Below, piece by piece: positions 1 through 10,140 of a stretch of 64,000 nt of DNA. The notes below the pieces were generated by a model that was not told the origin of the DNA, searched no databases, and saw only the letters and a list, made by a program, of their open reading frames with translations. Origin of the DNA: Epiperipatus broadwayi (taxonomy: Eukaryota; Onychophora; Udeonychophora; Euonychophora; Peripatidae); contig JAQFVV010006199.1 in the NCBI GenBank assembly GCA_028023455.1, positions 7,762,972 through 7,826,971 on the forward strand. The letters run 5' to 3'. The position numbers and the translations under genes were made by a program. The first letter of the stretch is position 1. Each line of letters starts with the position of its first letter.

Positions 1-1600
1 CTAAGTCTATATCTTCATTATCCAAATTTTAATCACTGTGCAAATGCTTATACAATTGAATGTCTTTTCATAAACTACAATCCAAAGCATGCTAGCAATC
101 TATATTCATTAGTCATTTCTATAACTTCTCTCAATACTTGAATGTCATTCTCTATGCTAAAACCATTTGTAAATTCAGGTTATTCATTTGATTAGTTTGA
201 AACCAAATTTTTCTGTAAACGAATTGTAATTATCTTGGTAAAGCTTTTACATAGAATTTATAGAAGATTAATATAATAGATTTGTAATTTCTAATATCAC
301 CTTTTTTAAATATAATATTATTGCTTCATTTTCCCAATCATCTGACACATCTTTATCATTTAGACTGCAATAATTTTCTTAGAAATTTTTTTAATTTTTT
401 TCACCTGCTTCTTTTAAAATATCAATAATAATTTCATCATTTTCTAGAGCTTTTTCTTTCTTTGTAGATTTAATTGCATATATTATTTTTTAATTTTAAA
501 CATTTGGCAATTCTTTTCTATAGCTTTCTTTGTCAATTGACAGTTATATTTTTTTATATCATTATTAACTCCTTTTCATACCATTTTATGAAACTTCAAA
601 TATTTGATTGTTTTTAATGGATAATTTAAAAATATTTTCATGTTCCTTTTTATCTTCATACATTGTAATATTCCAATTGAAAATTTTTGGTAAAGTGCAC
701 TTTTTTGTACCAGCTATTCTTGTTGCAGTTCTTTGCAGAGTATTGGTTATCTTCTTAATGACCTTAGTTAAGTTTGAACCATTTTCAAAATCTGTCAGTC
801 ATTTTAAAATAATTAGTGAGTTCTAATTTAAATTTAATGGAATATTTTTGAAAGTTAGGAATATCAACTGTTAATATTGTCTTTTTAAATAAATTTTTGG
901 CTCTCATTTTGCATTAATATATCTTAATCTCATAAATTGATGCTATCTTTCTGTATTAAATCTAATAACATTATAGCTTTGAAATATTCTTTCAGTACCT
1001 TGATTTGTATGTATACATATTCATTTCTGTTTAATATTTTATCTTTTTTTATAATTTTCATAAATCTGTGACATTTCTCATTTCTGTCTCCATAGCCAAA
1101 GTTACTTACAATATTTTTACCTTTCAATTCCTTTCCAATTCTAGCATTAATATTTACCATGACAATTTTAATATGTTATTTACTGTGATCAAAAGCATTT
1201 TGTACATCTGTTTAAAAATTGTCTATTTCTTCATCACATTGAGAATTTGTTGAGGCTTACATCTGAATTATCTGCACACAAGATCATACATTAAATTAAA
1301 TTAAATAACTAATCTTGTCATTTTACCATCAATCTCCGCAATATTGTTCTTTGACTTATGTTTTTAATATTTATTCATTTTTAAAATCAATTGGTTTTTT
1401 ACCTTTTTCTTAATTTCACAAGTCAAATAATAATTCTTCCATTTCATGAGATCTTTTTAACATTCATTGTCTGCAACCAGAGAATTTGTAGCACTCTCTG
1501 CCAAGTATTGCTACATCTGATGACTTTAAAGCCTCTTAGGAATGAGAGCCAATTAAATTTTATCTTTCATGATTGTAAATATTAAAAAAAATCATTTACA
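1..1600 (-). mobile_element. RTE-like non-LTR retrotransposon fragment (endonuclease to start of RT), decayed
   Basis: Read on the minus strand, the open stretch 1160-930 has a degenerate NARIGKE endonuclease motif followed by a NFGYGDRNEK-like segment, as in the apurinic endonuclease of RTE-type elements (usually GDFNARIG). Minus-strand sequence near positions 80-180 matches the RT entry region of the copies at 30.5 kb and 42.9 kb (the VIE-TNEY and FGFVDYEKAF area). The fragment runs off the left edge. The 5' limit near 1600 is approximate and comes from spacing in the 26 kb copy. It has many stops and frameshifts and is not functional. Confidence 0.6.
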
Positions 1601-1916
1601 CATGCACATATTCATTCTATTTTGAAGAAAATTCAATTGATGCTTAACTTTTTCGCGAAGAAAGATAATAGTTTCTTGATTTTAAGTTCAAAGATAAAAA
1701 GCCAATAAACTCACCAAGCTGGTGCATGTTGAACAGCCCTTCCATATTAATTTTTCCATATAAATAATTATATAATAGTAACAGGTTTAAAGAGGAATCA
1801 AAAGTGTTTTCTTTCAGTTTACAGCATTGTTTTTTCTGAAACCAAATGACTATATGATTATTTATTATAATTTTTATTTTTACATAATTGTGAGTCTATT
1901 TTTTCTAAATTTTTAG

Positions 1917-2009
1917 GTTCTTTATTCATATTCAATTGGTTTTGTATATATATTCTGTGGAGTAACTGTTTCTGGTGAACTATTTGAAGCATTCATGTTT
2001 TGCATACAG
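1917..2009 (+). CDS. SLC35B3: SLC35B3 (PAPS transporter 2), internal exon, 31 codons, phase 0
   Basis: This exon of a nucleotide-sugar transporter family member is flanked by a polypyrimidine stretch ending TTTTTAG and by the donor CAG|GTAATG. It encodes VLYSYSIGFVYIFCGVT and then SGELFEAFMFCIQ, a hydrophobic helix followed by a polar loop. SLC35B3-type transporters carry the sulfate donor 3'-phosphoadenosine 5'-phosphosulfate (PAPS) into the Golgi lumen. Human SLC35B3 has a closely similar segment at this point of its C-terminal half (from memory, no search run). The exon is a whole number of codons and joins in frame to 10029. Upstream exons lie outside the window. The later exons TGYLGVNIVLNLVKLFGALIAVTVTT and FTIQYVVSGLIIALGI are the stronger identifiers of the family. 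Confidence 0.85.
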
Positions 2010-2247
2010 GTAATGTATTTGTATAATGTCTATAAATTAAAAAAAAAAACCTTTTTAAGTAACCAAAAATTAACAATATTTATTTTTGTTTTGATTAAAA
2101 CTTACAATACTTTTTATTAGTAATCTGTCAGTTTTAATAGGATTTTTTTTAAACATTATAATATGTTAAACAATCTTAAAAAAAATTCTGTTTGTCTTCA
2201 TGTAAACTTGAGAATCTTTTATATAATAATTTCTTTATATATTCTTG

Positions 2248-2900
2248 GACTATATTTATACAAAAGATGGGATGATTGTGTTAAGAGGATTGTTGAGTGT
2301 TGTAATAGTAAGGAATGGGATAAAAGAATAGATTTATTAATAAAGAATAGGGAATTAGAGAGATGGAGAAATAGTATGGAGAGTAAAAAGAGTTTAAATA
2401 TATATAGAAATAAACAGAATATTAGGCGTGAGTTAATATATGATAATAGTAAGAAAAGCAGTTTATTGTTTAAGGCTCGAACATGATCTTTAGCTACAAG
2501 AGAATATATATGTAAATGGAAAAATATGGGTGATTTATTTTGTAAATTATGTAAGGAAGGAATAGAAAATATTAGGCATTTGTTAATTGAATGTAAATGC
2601 TTGAAAACAGAAAGGGTACATATAATGAAGTAGTTATGGAGGAATAAATATGAAAAAAGTGATCATACAGAAAGTGAATTATTGATTTTTATGTTGGGTT
2701 TGGGAAAAGATAAGGGGGATTTAGATATAAAAGTTATAGAGTTGACAAAGATTATGTTGTGGAAATGGGATGGAGCAGAATATGGGAAAATTTAGAGTGG
2801 GGAATGGAAAATAAAGTGGATAACAGGTTTATCTGGGCATAATTGCTGAGATATTCTTGACTTTATTTAAGGAGAAGTCATAATACATCACATCACATAA
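2248..2900 (+). mobile_element. 5'-truncated CR1/L2-like non-LTR element, 3' end only
   Basis: This fragment matches the last ~640 bases of the near-full-length element at 48.7-53.8 kb. It encodes YKRWDD, a KKSLNIYR-like stretch, CKLCKEGIENIRHLLIEC (a CCHC-type zinc knuckle) and ELLIFMLGLGKDKGDLDIK. It then carries the shared 3' untranslated tail and ends in short ACATC repeats. The reading frame is broken by a TGA at 2484, where the long copy reads a glycine codon, and by a TAG near 2631. It lies in the SLC35B3 intron in sense orientation, 240 bp after exon 1917-2009. It is a dead-on-arrival insertion. Confidence 0.85.
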
Positions 2901-2904
2901 AAAA

Positions 2905-3240
2905 AAAGATTGTAGTACACATTGATGAAATTAATGGGATCTAAAAAATTAAGTATATATAGAAAAAATGATAAGGATGGATGAGAAATAAGCAATGAGC
3001 AGGTTTAATAGATCTTGGGAAACAGTTATGAAAGATGTTAATTTTATAATTTACAAAAACTTGATGAATATTGTGAAGAAAATTGCAAATGAATGTTTAT
3101 TTGGGACCAACAAGATTAATGAAAATGGGTAGAAAATATTTTAGGAATTGTAAAATAAAGAAGAAAAAACACATAGGGATTATAAAGAGGTTATTAAGAA
3201 ACAAGTGGAAGAAGAGGAGATAATCATTAGATGGTGATAA
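2905..3240 (+). mobile_element. Possible fragment of the endonuclease-RT linker of a related non-LTR element
   Basis: A conceptual plus-strand translation (FNRSWETVMKDVNF, IVKKIANECLFGTNKINENG, KTHRDYKEVIKKQVEEE) has the spacing and lysine-rich character of the linker between endonuclease and RT in the element at 51.1-51.5 kb. There it reads EEYKIKVEETMEQM, KVANRVLVENMQKNK and KRKEACREYKCAIKNK. It directly follows the tail of the previous fragment. Similarity is weak and seen by eye only, so it could be chance lysine-rich sequence. Confidence 0.35.
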
Positions 3241-3815
3241 CTAATTAAGATAAAAAGAAATATGTGAACTAAGTAGATTTAAAACTTCCTAACTCATGGT
3301 TAATTTTGCTAAAGTTAAAAATACCTGTACATTGAAGTAATTTATCTGTAACAGTGAAATATGCTAAAATGAAATGGTGTAGGATTTTTTTTTTATTTTG
3401 TTTGTCATAGCCATGTCTCAAACAAATGATTTTAGATGTGTTATTGGGTCTTATCTATATGTATTAATATATTAGACCCCCCACCATCTTATACAATGTC
3501 TATTTTAATATTTTTTACAGTTTCAATTGGTTAGCCGTTTTTTTAGAGCTGTAATTAACAAAATAGATTATAGCATTATGTTCAAATCATTCTCCCAGAC
3601 ATTATATTTTCTGAAAAAACATAACATTTGAAAGGGTGATTTGAACATTTTGTATTTGAATTTTCAGCTAACGATATACACTAGAATATTTTCATGTATA
3701 TATTATACTGGTATGATGTGTAGCTATATGGATTGGGTTGCCCATGAGCTTGAGACGTTATTGAAATTAAGTTAATAGATTAATCAAACATAGAATTAAT
3801 CTAAGTAGAATAAAA
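3241..3815. other. Intronic spacer, no gene seen
   Basis: A+T-rich SLC35B3 intron with a short C run near 3477-3483. No splice-bounded exon, RNA or repeat was recognised on either strand. Confidence 0.5.
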
Positions 3816-3859
3816 GACTTTATATGTTTTATCCAAATTTCCTCATTTATACCAATATA

Positions 3860-4520
3860 TTATTTAAAGAAATTCATTATTCTCAACCATTATCAGTCCA
3901 TCTTGTTAGATTTCTAGCCTCTCTTTGCCACATCATCTCTGCACACTTTTTTATTTCATCCATCTCATATGTGGTCTCTTTTTTGGGTCTTTTACAATCT
4001 CTTGGAATCCAGTTTAAGATTTCAATTGTCCATTTATTGTCATCTCTTCTAGCAATATGTCCAGCCCAACTCCACTTCTGTCTTTTAATTCTTTCAATGA
4101 TGTCAGTAACACCTGTTTATTATCTTACCCATATATTGTGTTTTCGATCTCTTCTTATTACTCCTAACATGCATCTTTCAATATTTCTTTGAGTGGTCTG
4201 AAGTTTCTGTATTGCTTTTCTATTAAGTGTCCAAATCTCAGATCCGTAAGTAAGAACTGGTCAAACATGTTTATTAAAAACCTTTTCAAACTAGGCATAT
4301 TTCCTTTTAGCATCAAGTTATTTCTATCAAAAGCACTCCAACCAAGTTTAATTCTATGATTAATTTCATCTTTTATGTTTCCATCTGTAGTAATAATCTA
4401 ATCAAGATATATGTAGTTGTTAACTTCTAACTCATCATAATCAATCTTTATTTGCATCTTTTGAGAAAATCCATTGAGCATTACTTTAATCTTTTTAACA
4501 TTTACCTTTAAATTTTAATT
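3860..4520 (-). mobile_element. RTE-like non-LTR element, 3' part (post-RT region)
   Basis: The plus-strand text matches the 29.5-30.1 kb copy segment by segment: the TTTTACAATCTCTTGGAATCC area, the GCAATATGTCCAGCCCA area and the AGATCCGTAAGTAAGAA area. Read on the minus strand these are the post-RT part of RTE-like elements, around the KRPKxRPxxRW and TYGSETW regions. It is cut at about 4520, inside the stretch encoding VNVKKxKVM. It has many stops. Copies at 26-28 kb (sense) and 42 kb (antisense) are relatives. Confidence 0.7.
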
Positions 4521-4587
4521 TAAAAAATTACTTAGTGATAAGTGCTAGCTCTTAAAATACAAAAAAGTACAAGACAATGATTTGATA

Positions 4588-4702
4588 CTAAGTAATTTAT
4601 GCTTCTTGAATACTATTTACAAATATAAAGATATTAATTAATGAGCTAAGTAATTTATGCTTCTTGAATAACTATTTACAAATATAAAGATATTAATTAA
4701 TG
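4588..4702. repeat. 58-bp tandem duplication (two copies)
   Basis: The segment beginning CTAAGTAATTTATGCTTC at 4588 recurs at 4646 with one added A. Both copies end in AAAGATATTAATTAATG. The period is 58 bp and the copies are almost identical, so the duplication is recent. Confidence 0.9.
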
Positions 4703-5816
4703 TTTTAATTTATTATTATTTAATCAGTCTAATGAATCCAAAATCTTAATAAATTATGCAAATAAGTTATGTATACCTGCACAAACTGATGAGGTTGTAA
4801 TTGGAATAATGATAATTATTTTCTTTTAATTTTAATTTGTTAACACCATTAATCCTAACATAAAAGAACTAATATAAATAATTGCAATAAATATAAATAA
4901 ATTTCTAAATAGGATTTAATAATCAGAGGTAGGCATTAATTGCTTGATAAGAATATGTTTATTAGATTTTCCCCACTAAGAAAAATGTACAAATGTTAAA
5001 TAATGTTGTAAGATTTCCTATTAGCAAATAGCATAAAATATTAGATGCCTCTGAAAATAACCATTCATTTATTATTTATAATACTTAATATATTATGTGG
5101 TAGGTTGATGCTTGCAATTGAGATATGATTTTAAATATATACCCATGTTTATCCCTATGCTCTATAATGATCCTTGAACACAAAAAACTTATATATGAAC
5201 TGAAGGTCTATCTGTGAAAAAAACAGCTATCTGATATGTAGTAACCCGATATGATGTTATGATATAATAATGCTGAATAAAATTGAAATTGATATTTTCT
5301 ACAGATAATCCCCTTGTAATATATATATTAACACAGCTGCTTAACATTCTTATTAATATTAGATATCAATATTTAATACAAAATATTTGTCTATATTTAT
5401 TGGAAATCAAATATGCATTCCGTAAATATTTTGGTGAAATAAAATTTTGTTTAGAACGCAATTTCTAAGTGAACAGTCATTGTTAAGCCTTTACACTTTT
5501 GTTTGTTTAACTTTATACAAAACTTCATAAATATATACATTGTTGCTTCTGTGATAAGATAAAGTCTGTTAAATTTTAATTTTCTTCTATGACAGGTGAA
5601 TATATGTAAAAAACGAATATGCTTTAAAAGATCAATATCCCTTTGTTTTGTTGACAATAATTCATGAACTGTCTCTATCTCCTCTTTTAATTTTTATTAA
5701 TATCTCCAGTTGTTATGGTTATGCATGACTTCCTCATGATTTTATTTACAAAATTTTATTAAGAAATTTATTATCATTGTTGTTGTTTTTTTTAACATTA
5801 TTTAAAACATTAATCA
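4703..5816. other. Intronic spacer, no gene seen
   Basis: Very A+T-rich intron of SLC35B3. Short open frames here, on both strands, show no domain, no codon bias and no splice-bounded exon. Nothing else was recognised. Confidence 0.5.
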
Positions 5817-5927
5817 TTTTTAGACATATAATATTAGGGTATGAGCACAGACTTTCACACGACCCACCACTCTCCATTCCATCTAATAACACTGATACAC
5901 TTAAACGTACATATGTTGAAAAGATAA

Positions 5928-5986
5928 ATAATCATCAATGTACGTATTTCATGCTAAACCAGCAATCATCAGTTGGTCCAGATTAT
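5928..5986 (-). ncRNA. Degenerate hammerhead-like motif, copy 1 of the 5.8-7.2 kb element
   Basis: Reverse complement of the motif described at 7031. The CTGATGA and GAAA boxes are kept. The base expected to be U before the cleavage site has become C, and one strand of stem I is altered (TTGATGATTAT instead of TTGGTGATTAT). It is probably inactive. Confidence 0.5.
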
Positions 5987-6398
5987 TATCTCTACACATA
6001 TATACTATAAGTGCTCAGATATATATTAAGATAGACAATCCTCATACTTTAATGGACAGGCTTCAATCTACTCCACACTCCAACTCTTCAACCGTCCATC
6101 CAATTGAAAATCTGATGATGGAATGCTCAAAGGCCACCCTGAGGCCGAGATTATTGTCACACCCATGTTGACCTAAGGTCAATCTGAACCCCACATGTAC
6201 AGGACATAATCCATTAAATACATATGCAAGGATGGGCAGACATCTCTATAATGTAATAACTGAAACATAGGCTTATTTATACCTGTGTCTATATATATGT
6301 AATATTAGGGTATGAGCACAGACTTTCACACGACCCACCACTCTCCATTCCATCTAATAACACTGATACACTTAAACGTACATATGTTGAAAAGATAA

Positions 6399-6457
6399 AT
6401 AATCACCAATATACGTATTTCATGCTAAACCAGCAATCATCAGTTGGTCCAGATTAT
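6399..6457 (-). ncRNA. Hammerhead-like ribozyme motif, copy 2 (intact core)
   Basis: On the minus strand this copy is identical in core to the one at 7031-7089. It has CTGATGA, hairpin TGCT-GGTTT-AGCA, GAAA, the self-complementary ATACGTAT, and stem I halves ATAATC..ACCAA and TTGGTGATTAT. It lies in the left arm of the palindrome. Confidence 0.6.
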
Positions 6458-6558
6458 CATCTCTACACATATATACTATAAGTGCTCAGATATATATTAA
6501 GATAGACAATCCTCATACTTTAATGGACAGGCACTTATAGTATATATGTGTAGAGATG

Positions 6559-6617
6559 ATAATCTGGACCAACTAATGACTGCTGGTTTAGCATGAAATA
6601 CGTATATTGGTGATTAT
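6559..6617 (+). ncRNA. Hammerhead-like motif, copy 3 (core mutated)
   Basis: Same motif as at 7031, but the core reads CTAATGA, changing the invariant G5 of the hammerhead core to A. This is predicted to be inactive. Confidence 0.5.
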
Positions 6618-7030
6618 TTATCTTTTCAACATATGTACGTTTAAGTGTATCAGTGTTATTAGATGGAATGGAGAGTGGTGGGTCGTGTGAAAGTCTGTGC
6701 TCATACCCTAATATTACATATATATAGACACAGGTATAAATAAGCCTATTGTTTCAGTTATTACATTATAGAGATGTCTGCCCATCCTCGCATATGTATT
6801 TAATGGATTATGTCCTGTACATGTGGGGTTCGGATTGACCTTAGGTCAACATGGGTGTGACAATAATCTCGGCCTCAGGGTGGCCTTTGAGCATTCCATC
6901 ATCAGATTTTCAATTGGATGGACGGTTGAAGAGTTGGAGTGTGGAGTAGATTGAAGCCTGTCCATTAAAGTATGAGGATTGTCTATCTTAATATATATCT
7001 GAGCACTTATAGTATATATGTGTAGAGATG

Positions 7031-7089
7031 ATAATCTGGACCAACTGATGATTGCTGGTTTAGCATGAAATACGTATATTGGTGATTAT
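7031..7089 (+). ncRNA. Hammerhead-like self-cleaving ribozyme motif, type I layout, copy 4 (intact core)
   Basis: Stem I pairs ATAATC (7031-7036) with GATTAT (7084-7089) and ACCAA (7040-7044) with TTGGT (7079-7083), leaving a 3-base bulge. CTGATGA is at 7045-7051. Stem II is TGCT/AGCA with loop GGTTT. GAAA is at 7067-7070. Stem III is only ATA/TAT around CG, so cleavage would fall after A7078. The spacing matches type I hammerheads with a very short helix III, as described for Penelope-like elements and retrozymes. The pair at the base of stem II is T-T rather than the usual G-C, which lowers confidence. ATACGTAT is self-complementary, so two molecules could pair into a dimer. Confidence 0.6.
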
Positions 7090-7589
7090 TTATCTTTTCA
7101 ACATATGTACGTTTAAGTGTATCAGTGTTATTAGATGGAATGGAGAGTGGTGGGTCGTGTGAAAGTCTGTGCTCATACCCTAATATTACATATATATAGA
7201 CACAGGTATAAATAAGCCTATGTTTCAGTTTTTAGACATAACAGATTTAAATAAAATTGGCATTTTTTTTATTCCTAATATTCCTATCGAAATGTGTGTG
7301 TGTATCTATGAGTATGTATGTAAATAATGGTTATTGACTTTTGAATAAAGTAATGAGCTATTTTAATGATATAAAGAATTTGAACTGTGTATGACACTGT
7401 TATAACTTTTGTTATAAGGGAATCATTTCATTCAGAGGTTTAAATGATATATTAAGTGAATAAATTTTTTTTTTATAATGTATACATCTGACTACAAAGG
7501 AGTAATATATACGTCAATGGTACAATATGTACTTAAATATATATATATATATGTACATTTTTATACACCAGTTGCACTTTTATTGTAAA

Positions 7590-9240
7590 CTTGAAACAAT
7601 TGAAGTCTTAAAGTAATAAAAAAAAGATTGATGATGATAATAGTATTCAAGATTTTTGTAACATTTTTAAATACAAGAAGTTGGATTATAAATCATTAAA
7701 TAAAAATAAAATAAAATAGAACAATAAAATCATTAAAGATCTTATAGGGGAAAAAAGGACTAAAAATTACATATAGAGGAAAAGTTTTGACAATTAATTT
7801 ACAACTTAATGAATTAAAACATATTATGTTACTAAACATTGGTTTATAGTTGTATTTTCTTAAATTTCATGAGTTCATGTGAGTAAGTTAAAATACATCC
7901 CTATACTAATAAAGATATTTCTCTTTCTATTTTTTTTAAAAATTTATACTATTATTTCTATAGCATTTTAATATTTATTTTAAAGGTCTTTAATTAACAA
8001 ATCCTTGAAAGTGAAATTGCTTTTTTTTAAAAAAAAAAAAAAAGTATAATCATTAAATTAATGAAACAGGAAAATGATAGGTAGAATTATTTCTGCTAAT
8101 ATAGCATTTTAATAAAATCATTACTAAAGTTTTTCCCTCCCTTTTTACCTTTATTAGTTCTGAATGGATTTGTGAATAAAAGAAAATAAAAAAAGTCACT
8201 CTGGCCAAATAAGATGAAATTATTGTGCTGTAACTCATCATATGAATATTAGTTGTGGTTTTAAAAAACCTACAGGTTTATTTAAAGCATACTTTAATAT
8301 TTTTACATGCAGATTATTATTTTATAAAAATTTTTACATCTATATTCTAAACATAATAACTGTTCAAAAGAAAATATATAATCATCTTAGTAAACATTTT
8401 TGTTTTAAATGTTTTAGTATAGTTTGAACAATATTTTATTTTTTAATTAAAGTAAGGGAAAGCTTTTATTCAAACTTATGAAAGATGGTCCTAGAATGGA
8501 GATGAGATGCAAGGACAGAATTTTAATACCAGAAAAAAAAAAGACAAGAAATGGAATAAGGATTACAATTTGAAAATAGGAATATTGAGTATTATTTTTG
8601 AAATATAAGATATTGAAAAATAATAAGGGTAAATTGTATGAAGAATGAAAGAAGAATTTTTTTTTATTAAAATGAAAAAGAAGATATAGGCTAAGATTGG
8701 AATAATGATTTTGGTAATAAGGGGCTAGAAATAATGAGATTATTGTGATATACAATGTGTTTAGTAGGAAGCAATATTTAACTTGTCTAACCAAGTTTCT
8801 GGGTGTACATTTCTTGTACACAGTGACATCTGCCTTCATCAAAGAAAAATCTTTTTATACCATGTCATGTTGCATGCTTTTTCTTACTGTATTAAGCTGA
8901 AAGAATTAAGTGTTGTTATGTTGGTATATAATTAAAAAGGTATGATTTGCTTTTGTTAGAATTAATGCATCGCAGTAACAGTAATATCATTACTACTATG
9001 TATTATTTAGAAATATTAATACATTTTGTATATTTTATTTATTATGAATCCAGTTTTTTTAAAAAAAGCTTTCTATAGTATAAAATATTAATTTCCAGCA
9101 GTCACAAGTAACATTCAAAAAATTTCATTGGACCTTGATGGGGAAAAATGTTTTTATAAAATGTTTTGATTTGTATTCCTTTTTTGAAAAAATTATTTCA
9201 TTGTTGTATTGAGTCTTAAAATATTTGCTAACTGTACAAA
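7590..9240. repeat. Diverged large direct repeat, copy 1
   Basis: This block matches 12110-13990 in the same orientation over its length. Matching anchors are TATTCAAGATTTTT (7648 and 12179), AATGAAACAGGAAAATGA versus AATGAAACGGGAAAATGA (8060 and 12650), the CATATGAATATTAGTT area (8239 and 12885), and ATTTAGAAATATTAATAC versus ATTTATAAATATTAATAC. The copies differ by many substitutions and small indels, so this is old. No coding potential was found. It is either a segmental duplication or two copies of an unclassified dispersed repeat. A piece like its end (AAGCTGAAAGAAT) also occurs near 36510. Confidence 0.7.
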
Positions 9241-10028
9241 TTTATGATTGTTTGCATAGGACATCATGTGATATTCAAGCATCAAATTGACTGGATTAAT
9301 TCAACAATTGCATTCAATTGACCAAACTGAGCTTTTTTTTTTTTTCATATTTTTCAATTGAAAATAAATCCTTTAAGCTCTTGATTCCATCATTTTCATT
9401 ACTTTGCTAAACTATGAAAAGCAATTAACTAATAATTAAAAAAAAAAAAAATTAACTAATAATTGCTACTAACAATGAAGTAATTTTTTATATATACAAA
9501 TATATCGGTATTTTTCGATGGTATTTATTGCATATTTCATTAATGCTAAAAATACAATATTTTTATCTGCTGAAACTTACATTATTTATAGAAAAAATAA
9601 AACCATATTAATTAAATGGTGTAAAATTGAAATATATTTCCACAATGAAAGTACTTTCATTTTTTTTTCTTAAGTTTGAATAAGATCTTTTATAATGAAA
9701 GTTTAGTGTTTATAAAATTAAATATATTTTGCTTGTTCTTAGCAATATTGACACAATGCATTTATAATTTTTGATTAATTTATATTTTATTATTATTATA
9801 AATTATTTTTAAAAGTTCATGAATGCCACTTATAGTCTTATATTTATAAATAAAAGTTTGAGAAACAAGAATAAAAAAAAAAATAAGATTTTTGAATAGT
9901 AATATATGTTATTAAAAAATAATGTCATCCAAAACTCTTAATTTTTTTGTCTAACATATATATTTATATCAAATTATTGTTGTTATACATATACGCAAAT
10001 ATATTGTGGTTGTATTTTTTTTTTTTAG

Positions 10029-10140
10029 CATCCTTTGAAAACATATGGGTATGCACTTTTATTTTCCATAACAGGATATCTAGGAGTAAACATAGTTTTA
10101 AATCTTGTTAAATTATTTGGTGCATTAATTGCTGTTACTG
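10029..10140 (+). CDS. SLC35B3: SLC35B3 (PAPS transporter 2), internal exon, 112 bp
   Basis: The acceptor is a T-rich tract ending TTTTTTAG and the donor is ACTG|GTAAGT. The exon encodes HPLKTYGYALLFSITGY and then LGVNIVLNLVKLFGALIAVT, two hydrophobic membrane segments. This matches the conserved YGYA-LFSLTGY and KIFGALIAVTVTTGRK region of SLC35B2/B3 transporters (recalled, not searched). It starts in phase 0 and ends one base into a valine codon, which the next exon completes (G|TA). These helices belong to the C-terminal half of the ten-helix drug/metabolite transporter fold. No stop or frameshift is present. Confidence 0.92.

Larger units (their letters stand above)
5817..7240. mobile_element. 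Palindromic hammerhead-bearing element (Penelope/retrozyme-like), 1.4 kb, with 12-bp target-site duplication
   Basis: The 12-mer TTTTTAGACATA occurs at 5817-5828 and 7229-7240 and brackets a 1,400-bp fold-back. The left half has one ~471-bp unit (from 5830) and a partial second unit in direct repeat (from 6301). The right half is the near-identical reverse complement. The arms meet around a ~47-base loop at about 6487-6533. Each arm carries two copies of a hammerhead-like motif. There is no protein-coding potential. This layout, partial tandem units joined head to head with a short duplication, is known for Penelope-like elements. Tandem ribozyme monomers are known for retrozymes. Which of the two applies is not resolved. 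It sits in the first visible SLC35B3 intron. Confidence 0.8.

Noticed and set aside
608-826. Open frame on the + strand, hydrophobic
   Set aside because: It lies antisense to an RTE-like fragment and has only chance hydrophobic composition.
3824-4192. 122-codon open frame on the + strand
   Set aside because: It is the antisense shadow of the RTE-like 3' fragment. The same text recurs at 29.5 kb without an open frame.
6110-6116. Extra CTGATGA in the unique part of the 5.8 kb unit
   Set aside because: It is not followed by a stem-loop and GAAA, so it is not a hammerhead core.
5777-6171. Overlapping 77-codon frames
   Set aside because: They fall in the palindromic ribozyme element, which is noncoding. 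The frames are not preserved in the other unit copies.
8447-8842. 131-codon open frame on the - strand
   Set aside because: Low-complexity Leu/Phe/Lys/Asn sequence inside the diverged duplication. The second copy of the repeat does not keep the frame.
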